A stretch of 64,000 bases of DNA from Microbacterium sp. GCS4 (GTDB taxonomy: Bacteria; Actinomycetota; Actinomycetes; Actinomycetales; Microbacteriaceae): NCBI RefSeq assembly GCF_001262495.1, contig NZ_LGYE01000002.1:176368-240367 (forward strand), given 5' to 3'. The notes under the pieces were generated by a model that searched no databases, was not told the origin of the DNA, and worked only from the letters and a program-made list of their open reading frames with translations. Of this stretch, positions 57,576 to 64,000 are shown one piece after another (positions within the stretch are counted from its first letter, which is position 1; each line of letters opens with the position of its first letter). Position numbers and translations under genes: made by a program.

Positions 57576-58640
57576 ATGAACGCCTCACACTTCACTCCCG
57601 CCACCACGGCCGCCACCATGCCCGCGTGGAGCCGCGACACCTACGGACCGGCCGACGGCATCCGCCTCACGCAGCGTCCGATGCCCGTGCCGCGCCGCGG
57701 CGAGGTCGTGCTGCGGGTCGAGGCGACCTCGCTCAACGCGGGAGACGTCCGCCTGATGCTCGGCGATCCGCTGGTCGTGCGTCCGGCCTTCGGTCTCACC
57801 CGCCCCAAGAACCCCGTGCGGGGGATGGAGGTCGCAGGCACCGTGGTCGAGCTCGGCCCCGAGGCGATCGGCGTGGAGCTCGGCAGCCGGATGGTCGGCG
57901 AGCTCGTCGGCGGCGGAGGCCTCGCCTCGCACGTCGCGGTGCCCTCGTCGCGTCTCGTCGCCGTGCCGCCCGACGTCCCGTCCGACGTCGCCGCGACCCT
58001 GCCCGTGGCCGGCGGCACGGCGTGGCAGGCGCTCGACCTCGCCGGCGTCGGCATCCGCACGGCAGGTGGGGCGCCGGATGCCGGCGCGGGGCGCGTCCTC
58101 GTGATCGGCGCCTCCGGCGGTGTCGGCACCTTCACGGTGCAACTCGCCGCGCTGCGCGGTGCCGAGGTGTGGGCGACGTGCGGGGAGCGCAACGCCCGTC
58201 TCGTCGAGCACCTCGGCGCGGTCCGCACGCTCGACCATCGTCGTACGCCTCTGTCGACGCTGCCCGAAGGGCATTTCGACGCCGTGGTCGACATCGCCGG
58301 CGGCATCCCTCTCCGCGATCTGCAGCGTCTCGTCCGCGCTGGCGGCACGGTCGTGCTGACGGCGGGCAACGGGGGTCACGTGCTGGGGCCGATCCCGCGT
58401 CTGCTCGCCGCGACGCTGCGGTCGATCGGGTCGCGCCGCCGCATCCGTCCGCTGCTGGCGACCCCGCGCGCCGAAGTGCTCTCGGCGCTCCTCGATCTGG
58501 CCGCAGATGGACGCATCACGCCCGTGATCGAGCGCGAGTACGCGTTCGACGATGCCGGGGAGGCGCTCCGCCACATCGAGGCCGGGCACACGGTGGGCAA
58601 GGTGGTCGTGCTCTCACACCCGTCTGTTTCTGCCGTATGA
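57576..58640 (+). CDS. Zinc-independent MDR (quinone reductase-like) oxidoreductase
   Basis: A 354-residue medium-chain dehydrogenase/reductase. It has the GroES-like N-terminal domain (EVVLRVEATSLNAGDVRLMLGDP, 35-57) and the Rossmann motif VLVIGASGGVGTFTVQLA (around 171-188). Zinc-ligand cysteines are missing, so it resembles NADPH:quinone reductases. The ATG at 57576 is one base after the XRE stop, probably the same operon. Oddity: its last codons (PSVSAV and the stop) lie inside the palindromic element copy C, so the repeat defines the C-terminus. Confidence 0.87.
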   Translation: MNASHFTPATTAATMPAWSRDTYGPADGIRLTQRPMPVPRRGEVVLRVEATSLNAGDVRLMLGDPLVVRPAFGLTRPKNPVRGMEVAGTVVELGPEAIGVELGSRMVGELVGGGGLASHVAVPSSRLVAVPPDVPSDVAATLPVAGGTAWQALDLAGVGIRTAGGAPDAGAGRVLVIGASGGVGTFTVQLAALRGAEVWATCGERNARLVEHLGAVRTLDHRRTPLSTLPEGHFDAVVDIAGGIPLRDLQRLVRAGGTVVLTAGNGGHVLGPIPRLLAATLRSIGSRRRIRPLLATPRAEVLSALLDLAADGRITPVIEREYAFDDAGEALRHIEAGHTVGKVVVLSHPSVSAV

Positions 58641-58685
58641 CACAAACCGCCCGTCTATTCGCGCCATACGGCAGAAATAGACGGG
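58619..58685. repeat. Palindromic intergenic element, TCTATTTCTGCCG family, copy C
   Basis: CCCGTCTGTTTCTGCCGTAT (58619-58638, arm continues one base) pairs with CATACGGCAGAAATAGACGG (58665-58684, plus one base), 20 of 21 complementary. It begins within the oxidoreductase gene. Confidence 0.87.
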
Positions 58686-58821
58686 CTGGGGAGGCGGGTG
58701 ACAGAATGGTCCCGGCGTGCTCGAGTCGCATCTTCCCCGCACTCGCTCCTCGGCGAGCGGCACGGGTCGAAGGACCGCCGGGCCCCTGGACAGCGTCCGC
58801 CGCATCCGTTCGAGGAGCTCC

Positions 58822-59697
58822 ATGTCTGTCGAAACCACGGCCACGACCACGCCGGTCCGCACCGCCCACCACCGCCGGTACCTGATGTGCGAGCCCTCGC
58901 ACTTCACGGTCAACTACTCGATCAACCCGTGGATGGAACCGGCGAAGCCGACCGACACGGCCAAGGCGGTCGCCCAGTGGCAGAAGCTGCACGACCTGTA
59001 CCTCGAGCTGGGCCACGAGGTCGAGCTGATCGAGCCGCTCGCCGGCTACCCCGACATGGTCTACACCGCGAACGGCGGCTTCCTCATCGACGGGCGGGCG
59101 TACGTGCCCAAGTTCCGCTTCGTGGAGCGTCAGGGCGAGGCCCCGGCGTTCGCCGACTGGTTCCGTGCCGCAGGCTACGACACGGTCATCCCCGAGGAGG
59201 TCAACGAGGGCGAGGGCGACTTCCTGCTCGTGGGCGACGTGATCCTCGCGGGTACCGGGTTCCGCTCCACGGGCGACAGCCACCGCGAGGTCGGCGAGGT
59301 CTTCGGCCGCGAGGTCGTGTCGCTGAACCTCGTCGACCCCCGCTTCTACCACCTCGACACCGCGATCGCGGTGCTCGACCCCGTGCAGGGTGTCGAGAAC
59401 GGCGGCCCCGAGCGCGCCAACATCGCCTACCTGCCCGGCGCCTTCGACGCGGAGAGCCGCGCGATCCTTGAGGAGCGCTTCCCGGACGCGATCCTCGTGT
59501 CCGACGAGGACGGATCGGTGTTCGGCCTGAACTCGGCCAGCGACGGCTACAACGTCGTCATCTCGCCGCGGGCGACCGGCTTCGAGAAGCAGCTGCGCGA
59601 GCGCGGTTACAACCCGATCATGGTCGACCTGTCGGAGCTGCTGCTCGGCGGCGGCGGGATCAAGTGCTGCACGCTCGAGCTGCGCGGTGCCGCATGA
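58822..59697 (+). CDS. Dimethylarginine dimethylaminohydrolase-type amidinohydrolase
   Basis: A 291-residue guanidino-modifying enzyme (DDAH/arginine deiminase fold), opening MCEPSHFTVNYSINPWMEP. The catalytic histidine is H177 (FYHLDTA) and the nucleophile is probably C282 in GGGGIKCCT; a second cysteine, C283, follows it. It converts methylarginine (or arginine-like substrates) to citrulline. GAGGAG precedes the ATG. It overlaps the ornithine aminotransferase by 4 bp, so the pair forms an arginine-family catabolic operon. True DDAH versus arginine/ornithine-related hydrolase cannot be separated here. Confidence 0.85.
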   Translation: MSVETTATTTPVRTAHHRRYLMCEPSHFTVNYSINPWMEPAKPTDTAKAVAQWQKLHDLYLELGHEVELIEPLAGYPDMVYTANGGFLIDGRAYVPKFRFVERQGEAPAFADWFRAAGYDTVIPEEVNEGEGDFLLVGDVILAGTGFRSTGDSHREVGEVFGREVVSLNLVDPRFYHLDTAIAVLDPVQGVENGGPERANIAYLPGAFDAESRAILEERFPDAILVSDEDGSVFGLNSASDGYNVVISPRATGFEKQLRERGYNPIMVDLSELLLGGGGIKCCTLELRGAA

Positions 59698-60911
59698 CCG
59701 CGCTCGACGAGACCACGGGGGCGGCGGCCGGGAACGTCGCCGAGCCCCACGTCGCGCACAACTACCACCCGCTGCCCGTCATGATCGCCCGCGGCGAGGG
59801 CGCCTGGGTCACCGACGTGGAGGGCAAGCGCTACCTCGACCTGCTCGCGGCATACTCCGCCGTGAACTTCGGGCACCGGCATCCGGCCCTCGTCGCCGCG
59901 CTCACCGAGCAGCTCGGAAGGGTCACGCTCACGAGCCGCGCGTTCATGAGCGATCGGCTGGAGCCGTTCGCCGCCGCGCTCGCGCAGCTCGCCGGCAAGG
60001 ACATGGTGCTGCCGATGAACACCGGAGCCGAGGCCGTCGAGACCGGCATCAAGGTGGCCCGTGCCTGGGGCTACCGGGTCAAGGGCATCGCCGACGGCGC
60101 CGCGCGCATCGTCGTCGCTGCCGGCAACTTCCACGGGCGCACCACGACGATCGTGAGCTTCAGCGACGACGAGGAGGCGCGCGCCGACTTCGGTCCGTAC
60201 ACGCCCGGCTTCGACGTCGTGCCCTACGGGGACGCGGATGCCGTCGCCGCGGCGATCACGGCCGATACGGCCGCCGTGCTGATCGAGCCCATTCAGGGCG
60301 AGGGCGGCGTCATCATCCCGCCGGAGGGCTATCTGCGGCGCATCCGCGAGATCTGTGACGAGAAGAACGTGCTGTTCATCGCCGACGAGATCCAGTCGGG
60401 CCTCGGGCGTGTGGGCGAGACGTTCGCGTGCGACCGGGAGGGCGTCGTGCCCGACCTGTATCTGCTGGGCAAGGCGTTGGGCGGCGGCATCCTGCCCGTG
60501 TCGGCCGTGGTGGGGAACACCGACGTGCTCGGAGTGATCCAGCCGGGCGAGCACGGCTCGACGTTCGGCGGCAACCCGCTCGCCGCGGCGGTCGGTCTGC
60601 GCGTGGTCGAGATGCTCGAGACCGGGGAGTTCCAGGAGCGCGCCCGCGCCCTCGGAGCGCACCTCGCCGCGGCCCTCGAGCCCCTGATCGGGCACGGCGT
60701 CACGGCCGTGCGCATCGCGGGGCTGTGGGCCGGCGTCGACATCGATCCCGCGAAGGGCACGGGCCGCGAGATCGCCGAGAAGCTCCTCGACCGCGGCGTG
60801 CTCGTCAAGGACACGCACGGACAGACGATCCGCATCGCGCCGCCGCTCGTCGTGCGGGCGACCGAACTCGACTGGGCCGTCGAGCAGCTCCGGCACGTGC
60901 TGGGGGCGTAG
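59694..60911 (+). CDS. rocD: Ornithine aminotransferase
   Basis: A 405-residue class-III PLP aminotransferase. The PLP lysine is K260 in LLGKALGGGILPVSAV, with PMNTGAEAVETGIKVAR, NFHGRT and LIEPIQGEGGVIIPP. The sequence matches RocD-type ornithine delta-aminotransferases, which make glutamate semialdehyde from ornithine and 2-oxoglutarate. That product is the substrate of the PutA dehydrogenase domain encoded at 53-57 kb. The ATG overlaps the upstream stop. Confidence 0.94.
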   Translation: MTALDETTGAAAGNVAEPHVAHNYHPLPVMIARGEGAWVTDVEGKRYLDLLAAYSAVNFGHRHPALVAALTEQLGRVTLTSRAFMSDRLEPFAAALAQLAGKDMVLPMNTGAEAVETGIKVARAWGYRVKGIADGAARIVVAAGNFHGRTTTIVSFSDDEEARADFGPYTPGFDVVPYGDADAVAAAITADTAAVLIEPIQGEGGVIIPPEGYLRRIREICDEKNVLFIADEIQSGLGRVGETFACDREGVVPDLYLLGKALGGGILPVSAVVGNTDVLGVIQPGEHGSTFGGNPLAAAVGLRVVEMLETGEFQERARALGAHLAAALEPLIGHGVTAVRIAGLWAGVDIDPAKGTGREIAEKLLDRGVLVKDTHGQTIRIAPPLVVRATELDWAVEQLRHVLGA

Positions 60912-60929
60912 CCCCGAGCACGCACCCGC

Positions 60930-61334
60930 TCAGGCGGGTGTGTCGTCGGGGTCGAGGGTGCGCAGCGTGTCGCGCTCGACCTCGGTGTCGGCGTCGAGCT
61001 GCTCCTCGGTCGTCGCGTCGCCGCCCAGGTGCGCGCCCCGGTCGGGGTTCGCGTCGCCCTGGATCGCGCCGTGCGGCGACTCTCCGTGGGAGCTGTCTCC
61101 CTGGATCGCGCCGCCCTGCGTCGCGCCCTGCGCGTCTCCGTCCTCGGCTTCGCCCTGGATGGCCCCGCGCGCCGATTCGCCGTGCGCGCTGTCTCCCTGG
61201 ATCGCGCCGCCCTGAGCTGCGCCCTGCGCCCCGCCGTCCTCGCCGTCGGGGGCGGTGTTGTGCTCGGGGTTGACGTCGGGGGAGCCCTCGGCGGGCTGCT
61301 CGGGGTGCGGGGTGCGTCCTGTGTTGTCGTCCAT
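60930..61334 (-). CDS. Acidic, Gly/Gln/Ala-rich repetitive protein of unknown function
   Basis: A 134-residue hydrophilic, apparently disordered protein. Residues about 35-95 are two imperfect copies of a roughly 34-residue unit, GAQGAAQGGAIQGDSAHGES followed by ARGAIQGE, with GAIQGD occurring repeatedly. The flanks are Asp/Glu/Pro-rich, and there is no signal peptide or membrane segment. The ATG at 61334 follows TAGCGT by 7 bp (leaderless pattern). Convergent with rocD. I know no homologue; hydrophilin-like or surface-linker roles are only guesses. Confidence 0.65.
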   Translation of the reverse strand: MDDNTGRTPHPEQPAEGSPDVNPEHNTAPDGEDGGAQGAAQGGAIQGDSAHGESARGAIQGEAEDGDAQGATQGGAIQGDSSHGESPHGAIQGDANPDRGAHLGGDATTEEQLDADTEVERDTLRTLDPDDTPA

Positions 61335-61393
61335 GGGGGTGACGCTACGCGCGCCCGCATCCGCTCGAGAGGGCGTTGACAAAGCGCGGGCGC

Positions 61394-62755
61394 TCAGTCC
61401 TGGTTCGCGATCCGGATCGGGGTCGTCGCGGTGGCCTTCTCCGTGTAGTCGACGGGCTCTGCGGATGCCGAGGGCTCGGCCAGCTCCGGCTCGTCGACGA
61501 TGCTGAGCGGCCGCGTCTCGTCGAGCGTGAGGAGGAAGCGCCGGTCCTCGCGGCGCTTCAGCCGTCCGGAGGTGAGCACCCAGGTCAGACCGATCGCGCA
61601 GGCGACGAACCCTGCGGTGCCGCCGAGCATGATCGCGCTGCGGGGTCCGAAGGTGTCGGCCACCCAGCCGGCGATCGGCGCACCCACCGGGGTCGAGCCC
61701 ATGATGACGGCCATGTACAGCGCGAGGACGCGACCGCGCAGCGCGGCGTCGGTCGTCATCTGCACGTATCCGTTCGCGGTCGTGAGCAGCGTCACGATCA
61801 TGAATCCGGTGAACGTGAGCGTGATCGCGTAGGTGAGGTAGGTCGGCATCGCAGCCGACACGAAGGCCGCGACGCCGAAGCCGCCGGCGGCGAAGATCAC
61901 GACGCGCACGCGGGCGCGGTCACGGCGGGCGGCGAGAAGCGCGCCGGCGAGCGAGCCGATCGCGAGGATCGAGCTGAGCACGCCGTAGCCGTCGGCGCCC
62001 GCGCCGAACTCGAGTGCCATGGTCGAGGCGAAGATCGGGAAGTTCATGCCGAACGCGCCGATCAGGAACACGGTCACGAACACGACCCGCAGGTCGCTGC
62101 GCCCCCACACGTACCGGAAGCCCGCGGCGAGACCTCCGCGGCTGCGGTTCTTGAGGCGGGGGGCGAGCTGTCCGGTGCGCAGCATCAGCAGTGCGACGAG
62201 CATCGCGAGGAAGGTCGCGGCGTTCGCGATGAACACCCAGCCGGAGCCGATCGCGACGATGAGCAGGCCGCCGACTGCGGGCCCGATCATGCGGGCGAGG
62301 TTGAAGGATGCCGAATTGAGGGCGACCGCGTTGGAGGTGTCGCCGACCGACACCATGTCCGACACGAACGCCTGGCGGGCCGGAGCGTCGAAGGCGTTGA
62401 CCACGCCGAAGGCCGCCGCGAAGCCGAACATCATCGGCAGCGTCATGAGCCCGTTCAGCAGCAGCGTGCCGACGGCGATCGCGAGGATCAGCAGGGAGGT
62501 CTGGGTCGCGAGCAGGATGCGGCGGCGCTCGAATCGGTCGGCGACCCATCCGGTGAGGCTCACGAGCACGAGCGGCGGACCGAACTGCAGCGCCATCGTC
62601 ACGCCCATGGCGGCCGCGTCGTTGTCGGTGAGCTCGGTGAGGACGACCCAGTCCTGAGCGGTCGCCTGCATCCACCCGCCGACGTTCGAGACGAGCGCGC
62701 CCGCGAACCAGATGCGGTAGTTGATGTTCGCGAACGACCGGAACATGGCGCTCAT
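61394..62755 (-). CDS. MFS exporter (EntS/DHA3-like)
   Basis: A 453-residue membrane protein with twelve predicted helices. It opens MFRSFANINYRIWFAGALVSNVG, typical of EntS/MFS_3-type exporters, with the loop motif GWVADRFERRRILLATQ after helix 2. A cytoplasmic C-terminal tail of about 50 residues follows. It overlaps the MarR gene by 4 bp (ATGA), so it is the regulated efflux partner. The family exports siderophores, macrolides or other drugs; the substrate here is unknown. Confidence 0.9.
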   Translation of the reverse strand: MSAMFRSFANINYRIWFAGALVSNVGGWMQATAQDWVVLTELTDNDAAAMGVTMALQFGPPLVLVSLTGWVADRFERRRILLATQTSLLILAIAVGTLLLNGLMTLPMMFGFAAAFGVVNAFDAPARQAFVSDMVSVGDTSNAVALNSASFNLARMIGPAVGGLLIVAIGSGWVFIANAATFLAMLVALLMLRTGQLAPRLKNRSRGGLAAGFRYVWGRSDLRVVFVTVFLIGAFGMNFPIFASTMALEFGAGADGYGVLSSILAIGSLAGALLAARRDRARVRVVIFAAGGFGVAAFVSAAMPTYLTYAITLTFTGFMIVTLLTTANGYVQMTTDAALRGRVLALYMAVIMGSTPVGAPIAGWVADTFGPRSAIMLGGTAGFVACAIGLTWVLTSGRLKRREDRRFLLTLDETRPLSIVDEPELAEPSASAEPVDYTEKATATTPIRIANQD

Positions 62756-63192
62756 CGGTCGACCACCTTGCGTATCAGGGCACTCGCCTCGCGCAGGGTC
62801 GCGAGCTCGTCGTCGGTGAAGTCGAGTTCGGCGAGCATGTCGGCGAGGAGGTCGTCGCGGCGCTGGATGGTCTCGGCCACGATCGCGGTGCCCGTCTCCG
62901 TGATGTCGACGTGCACGCGCCTCCGGTCCTCGTCGTCGGGGATCCGGACCACGTAGCCCTGTTCCTCGAGGCCGTTGATCATGCTCGTCATGGAGGGCGC
63001 GGTGACGCGCTCGCGCTCGGCGAGAGCGCTGATCGTGCGACGGCCGTGCATGCGGAGAGTGGCGAGGACAGCGAGCTGCGCATCGCTCATGGCGTCGATC
63101 GCGCGGGCGCAGCGGAGGCGGCGCGCGAGCCGGAACACGGCCATGCGCAGGTCTGTCGCGGTGAGGTGGAGGGCTTCATCGGACGCAGACAT
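62752..63192 (-). CDS. MarR-family repressor of the adjacent MFS exporter
   Basis: A 146-residue winged-helix regulator (MHGRRTISALAERERVTAPSMTSMINGLEEQGYVVRIPDDEDRRRVHVDIT). The ATG at 63192 lies inside a perfect 23-bp palindrome, so the protein can shut off its own leaderless or near-leaderless transcript. Ligand binding by a drug-like molecule would induce the exporter. Confidence 0.92.
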   Translation of the reverse strand: MSASDEALHLTATDLRMAVFRLARRLRCARAIDAMSDAQLAVLATLRMHGRRTISALAERERVTAPSMTSMINGLEEQGYVVRIPDDEDRRRVHVDITETGTAIVAETIQRRDDLLADMLAELDFTDDELATLREASALIRKVVDR

Positions 63193-63213
63193 TACTTAGA
63201 CAGTCTAAGTAAT
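63191..63213. promoter_or_regulatory. MarR operator overlapping the start codon
   Basis: Arms ATTACTTAGAC (63191-63201) and GTCTAAGTAAT (63203-63213) surround one base. The first arm contains two bases of the MarR start codon. Confidence 0.82.
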
Positions 63214-63340
63214 CCAGGCCGGAATCGATACCCGCGTCCGCGTGTCGTCTCCTGGATTCGTCTGAGAGGCCGAACGAGACCGCTGTCATCCGTCGAACTG
63301 AACGAACGACGTCGACACCCCCGGTGCCTAGAGTGAGGCC

Positions 63341-64000
63341 ATGCAGAGCCCTTCAGAGGTCCGTGACCACCTGCGATCCACCCTCGGATCTCGGGCGGAA
63401 GCGCGCGGAGTGCCCGGCGCGTCCGTCGCCGTCCTCGTCGACGGCGAGATCGTCGTGCACGCCGCAGGTCTCCTGAGCACCCGCACGCGTATCGAGGCGA
63501 CCACGGACGCCGTGTTCCAGATCGGCTCGATCACCAAGGGGTGGACGGCCACGCTCGTGATGCAGCTGGTCGACGAAGGTCTGGTCGACCTCGACGCCCC
63601 GCTCCGCTCGTACCTCCCGGAATTCGCGCTCGCGGACGAGAACGCGGCCGCCACGATCACCGTGCGCCAGCTCCTCAGCCACCGCTCCGGTTTCGAGGGC
63701 GACATCTTCACCGACACCGGACGCGGCGACGACGCCGTCGAGAAGTACGTGACGCTGCTCGCCGAGGCCCCGCAGATATTCGAGCCCGGCGCGCTGTTCT
63801 CGTACAGCAACGCCGGCTACGTGCTTCTCGGTCGACTCGTCGAGCGCCTGCGCGGCACCACCTGGGAGCAGGCGCTGCTGACGCATCTCGCGACGCCTCT
63901 GGACCTGCCCAGCGTCTCGCCCAGTCCCTACGAGGCCATCGTGCACCGCGTCGCCGTCGGACATCTGGATGCCCCGGACGGCGAACCGCAGCCCGCTCCC
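63341..64000 (+). CDS. Serine hydrolase of the beta-lactamase (class C-like) family, cut by window end
   Basis: 220 residues visible; the C-terminus lies beyond the window. SITK (S63-K66) is the nucleophile motif and YSN (Y155-N157) the second motif of penicillin-binding-protein-like hydrolases; the KTG-like third motif would be further on. No signal peptide is evident (MQSPSEVRDHLRSTLGSR), so it is probably a cytoplasmic esterase/EstB- or D-aminopeptidase-like enzyme rather than a secreted beta-lactamase. TAGAGT ends 6 bp before the ATG, again a leaderless pattern. Confidence 0.87.
   Translation, partial: MQSPSEVRDHLRSTLGSRAEARGVPGASVAVLVDGEIVVHAAGLLSTRTRIEATTDAVFQIGSITKGWTATLVMQLVDEGLVDLDAPLRSYLPEFALADENAAATITVRQLLSHRSGFEGDIFTDTGRGDDAVEKYVTLLAEAPQIFEPGALFSYSNAGYVLLGRLVERLRGTTWEQALLTHLATPLDLPSVSPSPYEAIVHRVAVGHLDAPDGEPQPAP

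Noticed and set aside
1..64000. tRNA, rRNA, insertion sequence, prophage or integrative element
   Set aside because: I found no tRNA-like cloverleaf, rRNA segment, transposase, integrase or att-like long direct repeats, and composition is uniform apart from small AT-rich control regions.

Overview
The window is high-GC DNA, almost entirely coding, with GTG starts, four-base ATGA/GTGA gene overlaps, TTGACA-N18-TANNNT promoters, many probably leaderless genes and the dispersed palindrome GGTCGTTGAGCGAGC...GAGACGAAACGC. Together with the gene content (many sugar ABC systems with LacI regulators, a methylcitrate cycle, CGNR and alditol-oxidase families) this points to an actinobacterium of the Microbacteriaceae, most likely Microbacterium. 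It reads as chromosome. I see no transposase, phage gene, CRISPR array, rRNA or tRNA.

1-15.6 kb is carbohydrate catabolism. A fumarylacetoacetase-family gene (cut by the window edge) diverges from an L-fuconate dehydratase and an L-fucose-dehydrogenase-type aldo/keto reductase, which suggests non-phosphorylative L-fucose breakdown. A LacI regulator faces a D-tagatose/D-psicose 3-epimerase across two identical TTGGCACGTGCCAA operators that flank the promoter. An RbsA/RbsC/RbsB-type ABC operon follows (5.0-8.7 kb). A minus-strand operon (14.26 to 9.29 kb) encodes a cupin phosphoglucose isomerase, a FGGY kinase, a D-2-hydroxyacid dehydrogenase, a divergent shikimate-dehydrogenase-like protein and a phosphotriesterase-fold lactonase. 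The ABC operon and this operon carry the same 14-15 bp dyad, so together they look like one uptake-plus-catabolism unit for an unidentified sugar or sugar acid. A CE7-type esterase lies beside it.

15.6-30.3 kb holds a VOC protein, a CGNR regulator, a DMT exporter, a complete methylcitrate operon (FCD-type GntR regulator, prpD, prpB, prpC), an MFS transporter, an alditol oxidase, an FMN reductase, an SDR epimerase, a mutarotase, a membrane-anchored ABM protein and a thiolase.

30.4-42.2 kb is valine-type branched-chain catabolism (mmsA, acyl-CoA dehydrogenase, mmsB, enoyl-CoA hydratase), then a MarR-SRPBCC-YdeI-like operon, then etfB-etfA joined to an unusual cytochrome-b-type membrane protein. 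The ETF probably receives electrons from the acyl-CoA dehydrogenase and the membrane protein may pass them on. GNAT, thioesterase and SDR genes follow.

42.2-53 kb carries two more ABC sugar systems. One is a rhamnose-type (RhaTPQS-like) operon in which the ATPase and first permease are fused into one 858-residue protein. The other is a minus-strand frcBCAK-like fructose/ribose system ending in its kinase. Each has a LacI regulator, and both operon heads carry the same GCGCAAGCGCTTGCGC-type operator.

53-61 kb is proline/arginine catabolism (PutA, then DDAH and ornithine aminotransferase), interrupted by a membrane protein plus XRE regulator with two strong operators and by an MDR oxidoreductase. 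The window ends with a repetitive acidic protein, a MarR-MFS efflux pair whose operator overlaps the start codon, and the beginning of a serine beta-lactamase-family hydrolase.
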